Assembly: GCF_045862395.1 (NCBI RefSeq)
Contig: NZ_AP023087.1
Location: forward strand, 2,232,001 to 2,296,000
From: Marinicellulosiphila megalodicopiae
Lineage (GTDB): Bacteria > Pseudomonadota > Gammaproteobacteria > Pseudomonadales > Natronospirillaceae
Direction: 5' to 3'
DNA: 64,000 nt
Shown in pieces: positions 9,455-18,714 of the stretch (position 1 is its first letter; every line of letters begins with the position of its first letter). A program made the translations under genes and the position numbers. A model generated the notes under the pieces. That model saw only the letters and a list, made by a program, of their open reading frames with translations, was not told the DNA's origin and did no database searches.

Positions 9455-12400
9455 GTGGAAGATATCGCGCGTTTAGATCAACTAGATCGTTATTATCGTC
9501 GTATTCAAAGAACGATATTAAATCGTCAAAATCCGCACTCTGGATTATTTCCTGCTTCAACTGATGTTAATGATCACGGTGATTATCGTGATGCATGGGT
9601 ACGAGACAATTTGTACACCATTCAAGCCATTTGGGGGTTGTATTTAAGCTTCAAAAAAATCAATCCTGAAGATAGCAGAATGCATCAACTTGAGGATTCA
9701 ACGGTTCGTTTAATGCGTGGTTTATTAAATGCCATGATGAAACAAACGGGCAAAGTTGAGCGTTTTAAATATACGCAAAATCCTATGGATGCTTTACACG
9801 CAAAATACGATACACAAACTGGCGATACGGTTGTAGATGATGACAAATGGGGGCACTTACAAATTGATGCCACCAGTTTGTATGTATTAATGTTGGCCAG
9901 AATGACTAAATCTGGCCTGCGTTTAATTTACGATCAATCCGAATTAACCTTTGTTCAAAACCTTGTTTGGTATATTGGGCGAGGCTACCGCACCCCAGAT
10001 TTTGGTATTTGGGAGCGTGGCAACAAAAGTAATAATGGTCAACTTGAAGTTAACGCAAGTAGTGTGGGTATGGTTAAATCTGCACTTCAAGCGATCGATA
10101 AAGTCGATTTATTGCATGACGGTCAAAGCAAAATATTTGTTGTGCCTGATGAAATTGCACGCTGTCGCACCACATTAGAAAGTTTATTACCTCGTGAAAG
10201 TGGCTCAAAAGAAGTCGATGCGGCATGTTTGTCTGTGATCGGATATCCTGCGTTTGCCATTGAGAAAAAATCATTAGTTGTCAAAACCCGTGAACGTATC
10301 ATCAATAAACTAGCTGGCCCTTGGGGTTGTAAGCGATTTTTATTAGATGGTCATCAAACCGTAACCGAGCAGCATGGGCGTTTGCATTACGAGCAAGATG
10401 AGCTTAAAAATTTCCAAGATATCGAATCAGAATGGCCTTTGTTTTATACGTATTTGTATTTAGAAGCGTTGTTTGATGAAGCCGATGATCGAATTAAATA
10501 TTACCGTGATATTTTAGATAAATTACGCGTTGAAAAAGACGGCGATTATTTGTTGCCCGAGCTTTATATTGTTCCAAAAGAATTAGTCGAAGCTGAGCGT
10601 AAAAACCCAGGTTCACAAAATCGTCTTCCTAACGAAAATATTCCATTAGTTTGGGCGCAAAGCCTTTATTATTTGGGCCGTATGATTGAGGTCGGTTTAC
10701 TTGAAAAATCCGATGTCGATCCTCTAAATGCTTATGGCCGAATCGACAAAAGACCTAATTCTCAAGTGCAAATAGCATTGTTAGCTGAAAATGATGACGT
10801 TAAAGCACAGCTTGCAGAGCAGGGTATTTTGTCTCAAACCAAAGAAGACATGGCACCTGTTCTTATTTACCCAACCGGTGAGTTAAACCGAATATTCTCA
10901 ATGGTGGGTGTGGATCGTGAGCATGGTCTAACTGGTCGTCCAATGCGAAGAATGCGTTCTTTAGCGACCCATCAAAGTTATTTGTTGGAAGGGCGAACTT
11001 GTTTGTTTTTATCAAGTTTTCAAAACAGAACCAACTTTTATTTGGCATCTGATAACGAATTATTACGAGAGTCCATCAAAACGGATCTATCTTATGTTTC
11101 AAGGCATTGGACTCATGAAGGCTTGCCTACTTTGGTGCTTTATGTGCGTGAATCGATGCTTGATAGTCAGGATAAATCCGTATTAATTGCAACATTACAA
11201 GAATTTTCAAGCGGTCAATTTAATGATGTTCAAGTATTAACCGGTAAAATTCATGATTTAATGGATAAAGCTGTTCCTGAAGTTATGGCGTCATTACCGG
11301 ATTATCATCTTCCTATTGCCTCATTAGGAGAGCGCCATCCTGGAAGCTGGCTAAAATTTAATCCTGAGAAAATAAATTCAAACCAAAAAGACGCATTTAA
11401 CGATTTCTCACATCAATATAGTGATGAACAATTAAGTGATATGCTTTGTTCAAGTGATGATATTTTTGAGCAAGTTGAATTATTAACTACATTATTAAAA
11501 ACCAAAGGTGCATTGTATCAGCCTGGCATCGCTCCTGGTGTGACCGTTCAGATATTGCTAGAAGAGATTTATACACGTGCCAGTGATATGCATTTATGGG
11601 GTTTGATTCGATATGCCTCTGCAACTATGGGGAAATATTGGAGTGCTCTTGAAGATGCGGTTGCAGAAATCATCACCCGACAAAAGCAGTTAGTATTTGG
11701 TCGTAGTCAATCTCATGATTTAGTGATTAATAAACCGGAAAATAATGCCTTTATTTTAGAAATGATCAAACAATCAACCGGTCGCGATCCCCGTGAACAA
11801 ATGGTTGTGCAAGAAATTATTGTATATCTATATATGCTTATGAGGAATAATCCAGATAGTTTTAAAGGGTTGATTACATTACGTCCAGGGCATTTAGTGC
11901 AATTGATAACGGGCAATCTAGCAGATGAGAAATCTATGGCTCAAGATGAGGCGTTTGAATTTATTCTAAATCAATCCCCTTCGGAGTTGTTGGAAAGCAT
12001 CACTCAGGTTATTGGAAGCTATCAAACTCAGCCTGCGACTGGATTTACTCATGAATTCATTCGATATGATGGTGTTGTAAATCCGGTTCAAGAGTTGGAG
12101 GATTTACAGGGTATGCTTAAAAAATTGCCAGAACATTTGGATACATGGCATCAATGGCGAAAACAAGTTGGTGTTATGCCCAAACTAAATGAATCTTTTT
12201 TTGAAGGTTTATGGTCGGTGCTTGAAAAGTCACAAGGACTGGTTATAGGTGATCGTTTAAATAAAAATAACCGATTAGAAAGTGAAACAATTTCAAGTAA
12301 CATGACCCACGGCGAACAACAGTTTTCATTATTAGTTGAATATGTTTTAAACCAAATTCAATTTGATGATTACCGTCAACTTAATATTGAAGCAATTTGG

Positions 12401-12628
12401 GCATTAATTGCATTTACCAAGCAAAACCCAGAGCTTCAAATTAATGATTTCTTTGTAATCGAAGTGATCATTGCTCATGCAGTAAGATTGGCATGGTTGT
12501 CCTGTGACCATGACGAATCTAAATACGATGAAGAAGAATATAAGGCTTGGGATAATTTCTACAATCTATCTCAAAAAGCCGCATTGGAATGCATGAACAG
12601 AGCCATTGAATTCTTAATAGGCGGTTAA
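9455..12628 (+). CDS. GH15-type glucan hydrolase (phosphorylase-kinase alpha/beta-like)
   Basis: A 1057-residue protein with GTG start and GAGG ribosome site. The N-terminal about 450 residues resemble the (alpha/alpha)6 fold shared by GH15 glucoamylases and the alpha/beta subunits of phosphorylase kinase: HSGLFPASTDVNDHGDYRD, AWVRDNLYTIQAIWGLY, and the later IESEWPLFYTYLYLEALF. The remaining about 600 residues are long and helical with no motif I can name. There is no signal peptide, so it should act inside the cell, perhaps on storage glucan or oligosaccharides. Its place directly after eda suggests it feeds glucose into the pathway (inference). Substrate unknown; a regulatory rather than catalytic role is possible. 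Confidence 0.8.
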   Translation: MEDIARLDQLDRYYRRIQRTILNRQNPHSGLFPASTDVNDHGDYRDAWVRDNLYTIQAIWGLYLSFKKINPEDSRMHQLEDSTVRLMRGLLNAMMKQTGKVERFKYTQNPMDALHAKYDTQTGDTVVDDDKWGHLQIDATSLYVLMLARMTKSGLRLIYDQSELTFVQNLVWYIGRGYRTPDFGIWERGNKSNNGQLEVNASSVGMVKSALQAIDKVDLLHDGQSKIFVVPDEIARCRTTLESLLPRESGSKEVDAACLSVIGYPAFAIEKKSLVVKTRERIINKLAGPWGCKRFLLDGHQTVTEQHGRLHYEQDELKNFQDIESEWPLFYTYLYLEALFDEADDRIKYYRDILDKLRVEKDGDYLLPELYIVPKELVEAERKNPGSQNRLPNENIPLVWAQSLYYLGRMIEVGLLEKSDVDPLNAYGRIDKRPNSQVQIALLAENDDVKAQLAEQGILSQTKEDMAPVLIYPTGELNRIFSMVGVDREHGLTGRPMRRMRSLATHQSYLLEGRTCLFLSSFQNRTNFYLASDNELLRESIKTDLSYVSRHWTHEGLPTLVLYVRESMLDSQDKSVLIATLQEFSSGQFNDVQVLTGKIHDLMDKAVPEVMASLPDYHLPIASLGERHPGSWLKFNPEKINSNQKDAFNDFSHQYSDEQLSDMLCSSDDIFEQVELLTTLLKTKGALYQPGIAPGVTVQILLEEIYTRASDMHLWGLIRYASATMGKYWSALEDAVAEIITRQKQLVFGRSQSHDLVINKPENNAFILEMIKQSTGRDPREQMVVQEIIVYLYMLMRNNPDSFKGLITLRPGHLVQLITGNLADEKSMAQDEAFEFILNQSPSELLESITQVIGSYQTQPATGFTHEFIRYDGVVNPVQELEDLQGMLKKLPEHLDTWHQWRKQVGVMPKLNESFFEGLWSVLEKSQGLVIGDRLNKNNRLESETISSNMTHGEQQFSLLVEYVLNQIQFDDYRQLNIEAIWALIAFTKQNPELQINDFFVIEVIIAHAVRLAWLSCDHDESKYDEEEYKAWDNFYNLSQKAALECMNRAIEFLIGG

Positions 12629-12636
12629 AACAATCC

Positions 12637-12670
12637 TGGGGTCAGATCCATTTCTTTCAATCTGACCCCA
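12637..12670. repeat. REP-like palindrome, copy 1a
   Basis: TGGGGTCAGAT (12637-12647) pairs perfectly with ATCTGACCCCA (12660-12670) around a 12-base loop, just after the GH15 stop. It belongs to the dispersed GGGGTC(G/A)GATCC family. Confidence 0.85.
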
Positions 12671-12684
12671 ACGCTTAACCTGAG

Positions 12685-12718
12685 GTCGGATCCGTTTTAA
12701 ACGGCTCCGACTTTTTTT
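12685..12718 (+). terminator. Rho-independent terminator built from a REP-like repeat
   Basis: GTCGGA-T-CCGTTTTAAACGG-C-TCCGAC (12685-12711) forms a stem with one T/C mismatch and is followed by seven Ts. The left arm carries the GTCGGATCC core of the repeat family, so a repeat copy seems to serve as the terminator of the GH15 operon. Confidence 0.75.
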
Positions 12719-12751
12719 GGCCTAAAACATTCTGGATCCCCCCTTTTGCCC

Positions 12752-12868
12752 TGGGAGCAGATCCAATACTTATTACCTGACGTCAATTTTTAGCCAAGGG
12801 TCGGATCCAAAAATCAACAGGTCCGGACTCTTAATCCCCAAAAAAAGGAAAAAATGGATCCGACCCCA
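12752..12868. repeat. REP-like repeats, copies 1b-1c
   Basis: A degraded arm GGGAGCAGATCC lies near 12752-12764. A clean pair follows: GGGTCGGATCC (about 12798-12808) and GGATCCGACCCC (about 12856-12867), roughly 47 bases apart. The intergenic stretch 12629-12982 otherwise holds only the fabD promoter region. Confidence 0.75.
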
Positions 12869-12982
12869 GGATTTCATCTCAATTTTTTAACTAACCTTCA
12901 GTCATTTCAAAAAAAATGCCACTTAAGTAATTTTATGTAATAATGCGCGACCTTTATAAGTCATTCATTTAAGGCCGTTATT

Positions 12983-13909
12983 TTGAAAACTGCATTTGTA
13001 TTTCCTGGTCAAGGCTCTCAAGCTATTGGCATGTTAGCGAACATATCCGCTGAATATCCTTTAATTGCTCAAACATTCAAAGAAGCATCTGATGTACTAG
13101 GTTACGACCTATGGGATCTTGTGCAAAATGGCGAAGCAGCACAGTTAAATCAAACTGAAATCACGCAACCCGCATTATTAACCACATCGGTTGCTTTATG
13201 GCGTGTACACCAGTCTTTAGGTGGCGATAAGCCTGAATTTATGGCCGGTCACAGCTTAGGTGAATATTCCGCATTAGTATGTGCAAATGTTTTATCGTTT
13301 GCTGATGCGGTTAATTTAGTGAAATTACGTGGTCAATTCATGCAAGATGCCGTACCTGCTGGTCTTGGTGGCATGGCAGCTATTATTGGTTTGTCTGATG
13401 AGTTAGTAATAGAAGCATGTGAAGAGGCTGCGCAAGATCAAGTAGCATCTGCTGTTAACTTTAACTCACCGGGTCAAGTTGTGATTGCGGGTAATAAAGA
13501 AGCGATTGATCGTGCATGTGTAATCGTTAAAGAAAAAGGCGCAAAGCGTGCGTTGCCTTTAAATGTTTCTGCGCCGTCTCATTGTTCATTAATGAAACCG
13601 GCCGCTGAAAAACTAGCAAAAGAGCTAGAATCAATCGAATTCAAAACACCAGAAATTGCGGTTGTACAAAATGTATGTGCAACGGTTGAATCGGATCCTG
13701 CAAAAATTAAGCAAAACTTAATTGAACAGCTGTATTTGCCCGTTTTATGGTCAAAAAGTGTGTCTTATATGGTTGATCAATCTGTTGAAACAACCGTTGA
13801 ATGTGGTCCTGGTAAAGTGTTAAGCGGATTAAATCGTCGTATCCATAAAGGATTAAGTGTTGCAAACATCGAACTACCTGCGGATATGCAAGCACTTGTT
13901 GCAAAATAA
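12983..13909 (+). CDS. fabD: Malonyl-CoA:ACP transacylase
   Basis: Transfers malonyl from CoA to acyl carrier protein for fatty-acid synthesis. The 308 residues match the family: FVFPGQGSQ at the N-terminus, the nucleophile elbow GHSLGEYSAL, and NVSAPSHCSLM with the catalytic His. The start is TTG 12983 (MKTAFVFPGQG) with AAGG upstream; no ATG fits the conserved N-terminus. First gene of fabD-fabG-acpP-fabF. Confidence 0.96.
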   Translation: MKTAFVFPGQGSQAIGMLANISAEYPLIAQTFKEASDVLGYDLWDLVQNGEAAQLNQTEITQPALLTTSVALWRVHQSLGGDKPEFMAGHSLGEYSALVCANVLSFADAVNLVKLRGQFMQDAVPAGLGGMAAIIGLSDELVIEACEEAAQDQVASAVNFNSPGQVVIAGNKEAIDRACVIVKEKGAKRALPLNVSAPSHCSLMKPAAEKLAKELESIEFKTPEIAVVQNVCATVESDPAKIKQNLIEQLYLPVLWSKSVSYMVDQSVETTVECGPGKVLSGLNRRIHKGLSVANIELPADMQALVAK

Positions 13910-13953
13910 GTCGAATATTCATAGGTTCAGTCATTAATTATTAAGAGGTTTTT

Positions 13954-14688
13954 ATGAGTTTAGAAGGTAAAGTCGCACTGGTTACTGGTGCAAGTCGTGG
14001 CATTGGTAAAGCAATCGCAGAAGCATTTGTTGCTCAAGGCGCAAAAGTGATTGGTACGGCTACAAGTGAAAAAGGCGCAGAAGCCATTTCAGCTTATTTA
14101 GGCGATGCCGGTCGTGGCGCTAAATTAGATGTTAATAATTCTGAAGAAATCACTGAATTGTTCAAGACAATCAAAGCGGATTTTGGTGATGCGTTAATCG
14201 TTGTTAACAACGCAGGCATCACTCAAGATAACTTGTTCTTACGCATGAAAGACGAGCAGTGGGATGATGTCATCAGCACTAACTTATCTTCTGTTTTTCG
14301 TGTAAGTAAAGCGGCGATCAAATCTATGGCTAAAGCACGTTACGGTCGCATCATTAACATCAGTTCTGTAATTGGATCGATGGGTAATGCTGGACAGGTA
14401 AACTACGGCGCATCTAAAGCAGGCGTTGAAGGCTTTACCCGTTCATTAGCTAAAGAAATTGCGGCTCGCGGCGTAACGGTAAACTCGGTAGCACCTGGTT
14501 TTATTGGCACTGATATGACGGATGCTATTCCAGAAGCACAACGTGATGCAATTTTGGCAAACGTACCTGCAAATCGTTTAGGCAAACCTGAAGAAGTAGC
14601 GGCTACGGTATTATTTTTGGCAAGTGAAGGCGCTGCATACATTACTGGCGAGACCATTAATGTAAATGGCGGCCTGTATATGGGCTAA
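13954..14688 (+). CDS. fabG: 3-oxoacyl-ACP reductase
   Basis: NADPH-dependent reduction of 3-ketoacyl-ACP. A 244-residue short-chain dehydrogenase with TGASRGIGKAIAEAF, NNAG, the catalytic Ser in NISSVIGSMG, and the YGASK pair. Strong ribosome site AAGAGG. It lies 44 bases after fabD. Confidence 0.97.
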   Translation: MSLEGKVALVTGASRGIGKAIAEAFVAQGAKVIGTATSEKGAEAISAYLGDAGRGAKLDVNNSEEITELFKTIKADFGDALIVVNNAGITQDNLFLRMKDEQWDDVISTNLSSVFRVSKAAIKSMAKARYGRIINISSVIGSMGNAGQVNYGASKAGVEGFTRSLAKEIAARGVTVNSVAPGFIGTDMTDAIPEAQRDAILANVPANRLGKPEEVAATVLFLASEGAAYITGETINVNGGLYMG

Positions 14689-14715
14689 TTTTTAACGAAC
14701 AATTTTCGTTAAAAA
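14689..14715 (+). terminator. AT-rich stem-loop after fabG
   Basis: TTTTTAACGAA (14689-14699) pairs perfectly with TTCGTTAAAAA (14705-14715) around a five-base loop and starts at the base after the fabG stop. It lacks GC pairs and a clean T-run. It may partly terminate transcription before acpP, which needs much higher expression. Confidence 0.45.
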
Positions 14716-14875
14716 GGATCAAATAGGGCTAGATGTACGACGTTCGATGCAAATAAGTGTAATTAGCGGAAAATGCAAAAATTTGCTTGCAGAAAATCGA
14801 GCATTAACTAAACTAGCCCACAGTTTTTACATACCAATCCATTTGATGTTATTTCACTTAAGGAGTGAATAAATT

Positions 14876-15109
14876 ATGAGTACTATTGAAGAACGCGTTA
14901 AAAAAATTGTTGCTGAACAGTTGGGTGCTAAAGAAGAAGACGTAGTTGAATCAGCGTCATTCGTTGATGATTTAGGTGCAGACTCTCTTGACACTGTTGA
15001 GTTAGTTATGGCGTTAGAAGAAGAATTCGAAACTGAAATTCCTGATGAAGAAGCTGAAAAATTAACTACAGTTAAATCAGCAATCGACTACGTTAACTCT
15101 AACCTATAA
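14876..15109 (+). CDS. acpP: Acyl carrier protein
   Basis: Carries growing acyl chains on a phosphopantetheine arm. The 77 residues are acidic, with the attachment serine in LGADSLDTVELVMALEEEF. Strong ribosome site AAGGAG. The 187-base gap after fabG probably holds its own promoter. Two stem-loop terminators follow. Confidence 0.98.
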   Translation: MSTIEERVKKIVAEQLGAKEEDVVESASFVDDLGADSLDTVELVMALEEEFETEIPDEEAEKLTTVKSAIDYVNSNL

Positions 15110-15122
15110 ATTAGAGTGCCAA

Positions 15123-15190
15123 AATTACAGATTCATTCTGTAATTCTTTTAAGCTGAATTGTCATAGACAGTTCGGCTTTTGTTTTTTTT
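15123..15190 (+). terminator. Tandem terminators after acpP
   Basis: The first stem is AATTACAG/CTGTAATT (15123-15130 and 15138-15145) followed by CTTTT. The second is a 13-bp stem with two G-T pairs (15151-15163 and 15167-15179) followed by a T-rich run to 15190. The second is a convincing rho-independent terminator and would separate acpP from fabF transcription. Confidence 0.8.
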
Positions 15191-15224
15191 GGGATTCGAA
15201 AAAGAATAATAAAGAATCCCAAAA
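15187..15224. repeat. Inverted repeat upstream of fabF
   Basis: TTTTGGGATTC (15187-15197) and GAATCCCAAAA (15214-15224) form an 11-bp perfect inverted repeat around an AT-rich 16-base centre, 30 bases before the fabF start. It could be an operator or leader hairpin. No known regulator's site is recognised. Confidence 0.5.
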
Positions 15225-15253
15225 CAGTTAAAACCAAATTTTGAGGGGAAACA

Positions 15254-16498
15254 ATGAGCTTTAGACGTGTGGTAGTAACCGGTATTGGTATGGTAACTCC
15301 CTTAGGTAATAGTGTTGCTAAAACTTGGGAAGGTATCTTAACTGGCCAAAGTGGCATGAATGACATTACCGAGTTTGACACTAAAGGATTAAGCACAACA
15401 TTTTGTGCAAGTGTAAAAGACTTTGATGTCACACAATACGTAGATGCAAAAGCCGCAAAAAAAATGGATACATTCATTCATTACTGCGTGGCGGCTACCG
15501 AAGAAGCACTTAAAGACTCAGGCCTTGAAGTTAACGATGAGAATGCACCAAGAATAGGTGTGTCAATCGGATCAGGCATTGGTGGTTTACCCGAGATCGA
15601 TAAAAACTCTCAAACATTACACACAAAAGGCGCGCGCCGAATTTCTCCTTTTTTCATTCCTTCAGCTATCATTAACATGGCTGCTGGAACGCTATCCATA
15701 AGATACGGCTTAAAAGGCCCTAACTTTGCTATCACTACTGCATGCACATCAGGCAGTCACAGTATTGGTTATGCCGCACGTAACATTGCCTTTGGTGATG
15801 CGGACGTAATGGTGGCAGGTGGTGCTGAAAAAGCATCATGTGAGTTAGGTATAGGCGGATTTGCAGCAGCGCGAGCATTATCAAAACGCAATGACTCTCC
15901 ACAAACGGCTTCACGTCCTTGGGACAAAGACCGTGACGGATTTGTATTAGCAGATGGTGCGGGTACATTAATTCTTGAAGAGTACGAGCACGCAAAAGCC
16001 CGTGGCGCAAAAATATACGCCGAATTAACAGGCTTTGGTATGAGTGGTGATGCGTATCATATGACATCTCCTCCTGAGGATGGATCAGGTGCCGCATTAG
16101 CCATGCAAAATGCATTACGTGATGCTAAATTGAACCCTGAAGACATTAATTACATTAATGCTCATGGTACATCAACCCAAGCTGGGGATGTTGCTGAAAC
16201 AAACGCCGCTAAGACTGTTTTTGGTGATCATGCTTATCACTTAGTCATGAGCTCTACTAAGTCAATGACCGGACATTTATTGGGGGCAGCAGGTGCCATT
16301 GAAGCGATCTTTGCATTATTAGCAATTCGAGATCAAATCGCTCCGCCAACTATGAATTTAGATAATCCAAGCGAAGGGTGTGATTTAAACTACGCTGCAG
16401 GAAAACCGATAAATATGAAAATTGATCACGCTCTTTCCAATTCATTTGGGTTCGGTGGAACAAACGCGTCGTTATTATTCTCAAAGCTGGAAGACTGA
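15254..16498 (+). CDS. fabF: 3-oxoacyl-ACP synthase II
   Basis: Condenses malonyl-ACP with acyl-ACP. The 414 residues are standard. The catalytic triad is seen as Cys in TTACTSGSHSIG, His in NAHGTSTQAGD and His in KSMTGHLLGAAGA. Strong ribosome site GAGGGG. pabC starts 4 bases after its stop. Confidence 0.97.
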   Translation: MSFRRVVVTGIGMVTPLGNSVAKTWEGILTGQSGMNDITEFDTKGLSTTFCASVKDFDVTQYVDAKAAKKMDTFIHYCVAATEEALKDSGLEVNDENAPRIGVSIGSGIGGLPEIDKNSQTLHTKGARRISPFFIPSAIINMAAGTLSIRYGLKGPNFAITTACTSGSHSIGYAARNIAFGDADVMVAGGAEKASCELGIGGFAAARALSKRNDSPQTASRPWDKDRDGFVLADGAGTLILEEYEHAKARGAKIYAELTGFGMSGDAYHMTSPPEDGSGAALAMQNALRDAKLNPEDINYINAHGTSTQAGDVAETNAAKTVFGDHAYHLVMSSTKSMTGHLLGAAGAIEAIFALLAIRDQIAPPTMNLDNPSEGCDLNYAAGKPINMKIDHALSNSFGFGGTNASLLFSKLED

Positions 16499-16502
16499 AT
16501 TT

Positions 16503-17294
16503 ATGATATTAACCACGGTAAACGGACAGTTGAATCAACACATTGATGTCACGAATCGTGGTTTTTTGTATGGTGATGGTTTGTTTGAAACGTGTAAGGT
16601 AAAGCACCAAACCATTGAGTACTGGCGTGAACATCAAGCAAGATTAATTGATGGTTTGATTCGTTTACAATTTTCTAAAATTACGGACATTTGTATTCGA
16701 TTAGATCAATATTTAAAAGATGCGTTTCGCAACCAAGATAAAAATGCCCAGTATGGTTTAAAAATTATCATTACCAGAAACAGTACACTTCGAGGATACG
16801 GTGTTGATGAATCATCTGTGGATATTGTGATTCAATTATTTCATTTACCCAAGCCAATTTGGAAAAAAGGGGTAGATATTGAATTGAGTCATGTACCAAT
16901 ATCAGTTAATGCAGCATTAGCTGGTATCAAACATCTAAACCGACTTGATAATGTTTTGGCTAAATCAGATTTGAGTGTTCGAAATGTGGATGAAGCTTGG
17001 ATGAAATGTAATAACGGTATTATTCATGATGGGATTCAATCGAATTTATTTTATAAATTAGAAAATAATTGGTTTACACCGCCTATTGATATTGCTGGAG
17101 TACAAGGCATTGAACGACATGTGATTCTAAAATGTCGTTCTGATATTAATCTTCGCATTTTACATGAATCGGAAATTTCCCAAATAAAACAAGCGTTTGT
17201 GACTAATAGATTGCAAGGTGCATGTCCAGTACTTTCAATTAATCAGAAACCTTTAGTAAATTGCCAAGATTACATATCTCATCTATTCGAATAG
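16503..17294 (+). CDS. pabC: Aminodeoxychorismate lyase
   Basis: Converts 4-amino-4-deoxychorismate to p-aminobenzoate and pyruvate for folate synthesis. A PLP fold-type IV protein of 263 residues with NRGFLYGDGLFET near the N-terminus and the PLP lysine in AGIKHLNRLDNVLA. ATG 16503 lies just after the fabF stop; an earlier in-frame start would overlap fabF. The fabF-pabC-mltG order is conserved in Gammaproteobacteria. Confidence 0.93.
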   Translation: MILTTVNGQLNQHIDVTNRGFLYGDGLFETCKVKHQTIEYWREHQARLIDGLIRLQFSKITDICIRLDQYLKDAFRNQDKNAQYGLKIIITRNSTLRGYGVDESSVDIVIQLFHLPKPIWKKGVDIELSHVPISVNAALAGIKHLNRLDNVLAKSDLSVRNVDEAWMKCNNGIIHDGIQSNLFYKLENNWFTPPIDIAGVQGIERHVILKCRSDINLRILHESEISQIKQAFVTNRLQGACPVLSINQKPLVNCQDYISHLFE

Positions 17295-17357
17295 CAAAAA
17301 GTTGGATTTTAAATTCAATCAAACTAGACACATAACCCTAAATTGTTTTGAAACCCT

Positions 17358-18386
17358 ATGATTAAAAAAATTTTTCTGATTCTCTTAATGCTCATTGTTA
17401 TATCATTAACCTATTTGTATTGGTACACACAGCATCTTACCTCCCAGTCTTTAACAAATGAAATTAATATTTCATGGCAAGTAGAATCAGGTCATGGAGT
17501 GATTCAAACTTTGGCAAAAATGGAGAAAAAAGGGTTAATTGTAAATAGTAAACATCTGAGTTGGTATTTACGTATAACAGGATTACCAAAAATTAAGCAG
17601 GGTGAATATACATTACCTAAAAAGATCACTGTGATGGACGCTTTATCTATTTTCGAAAAAGGGCAATCGGTGCAATATTCAGTGACCTTTGTAGAGGGTA
17701 AAACGGTTCAGGAATTTTTAGCATTATTAACAGAAGTGAAGCAAATTGAGCATAAAATAGAAAATATGAGTGAGCTTGAAATTCTCAAGGCATTAAATAG
17801 TCCTTATATGCGTTTGGAGGGGGTGATATTTCCAGATACCTATTTCTACCAAAAAGGGGATTCAGACTTAGATATACTTAAGCGAGCAAACGCTAAATTG
17901 GAGCAAGTATTGAAGGTCCAGTGGGAAAATAGGGCAGACGACCTTCCTTATAAATCTTCATACGAAGCGCTGATTATGGCTTCTATTGTTGAAAAGGAAA
18001 CAGGCGTTGCATACGAAAGACCTGAAATTGCAGGAGTTTTTGTAAGAAGGTTGTTAAAAAAGATGCGACTGCAAACGGATCCTACTGTTATTTATGGATT
18101 GGGCGATCAATATAATGGTAACTTAACTCGTAAACACCTTAAAACTCCAAGTGATTATAATACCTACTTAAATTATGGCCTGCCTCCTACGCCCATCGCT
18201 GCAAGCGGAGAAGAAGCCATTTTTGCTGCTTTGAATCCATCTAAAGGTTCATCTTTGTATTTTGTTGCTAAAGGGGATGGTACTCATTATTTTTCTACAA
18301 ATCTTGATGAACATAATAATGCGGTGAATCAATATCAAAGATATAAACGAAATAAAGAAAACTATCAGTCGGCTCCCATTCAATAA
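17358..18386 (+). CDS. mltG: Endolytic murein transglycosylase MltG
   Basis: Cleaves nascent glycan strands at the inner membrane. The 342 residues comprise one N-terminal membrane segment (FLILLMLIVISLTYLYW), a LysM-like region, and the YceG catalytic domain with Glu in IMASIVEKETG, followed by LQTDPTVIYG and YNTYLNYGLPPTPI. The usual downstream genes tmk and holB are absent here; a repeat pair and a gene remnant follow. Confidence 0.95.
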   Translation: MIKKIFLILLMLIVISLTYLYWYTQHLTSQSLTNEINISWQVESGHGVIQTLAKMEKKGLIVNSKHLSWYLRITGLPKIKQGEYTLPKKITVMDALSIFEKGQSVQYSVTFVEGKTVQEFLALLTEVKQIEHKIENMSELEILKALNSPYMRLEGVIFPDTYFYQKGDSDLDILKRANAKLEQVLKVQWENRADDLPYKSSYEALIMASIVEKETGVAYERPEIAGVFVRRLLKKMRLQTDPTVIYGLGDQYNGNLTRKHLKTPSDYNTYLNYGLPPTPIAASGEEAIFAALNPSKGSSLYFVAKGDGTHYFSTNLDEHNNAVNQYQRYKRNKENYQSAPIQ

Positions 18387-18401
18387 ATATAATAATTTAA
18401 A

Positions 18402-18474
18402 TTTTGGGGTCAGATCCAAATTTTATTATTATCTGCAATAATAATTTTAAAAAATTTCGGATCTGACCCCAAAA
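18402..18474. repeat. REP-like palindrome, copy 2
   Basis: TTTTGGGGTCAGATCC (18402-18417) and its perfect complement (18459-18474) enclose about 41 AT-rich bases. This is the cleanest two-arm copy of the family in the window. Confidence 0.88.
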
Positions 18475-18514
18475 TCTTTCATCCGATCATGTCTAAATAA
18501 GACAATTCAAAAAA

Positions 18515-18714
18515 ATGGATTTAAAATACTCTAATAATACCGTTATGGATTATGGTATTAGAATCAATACACTTTACCCAAACGCTGAAGAATTTATTTA
18601 TTTGAAGTCAATGAACAAGATGGCGCATTACAATTAGTAATTGATAAGCACCTGGATAATGAGGTGCTTTGCGGATCAATTAATGAAATAAAATCATTTA
18701 TTGCTCGAAATTAA
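18515..18714 (+). pseudogene. Small frameshifted gene with an ATTT repeat at the break
   Basis: ATG 18515 opens MDLKYSNNTVMDYGIRINT and runs to EEF. The frame is then lost in ATTTATTTATTT (about 18592-18603). The -1 frame continues as LFEVNEQDGALQLVIDKHL and ends IKSFIARN at a stop at 18712. Adding one ATTT unit would join both parts into one protein of about 67 residues. I do not recognise the family. Its 3' end overlaps the convergent csiV-type gene. It is probably a decayed gene; repeat-slippage switching is the less likely alternative. Confidence 0.5.
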
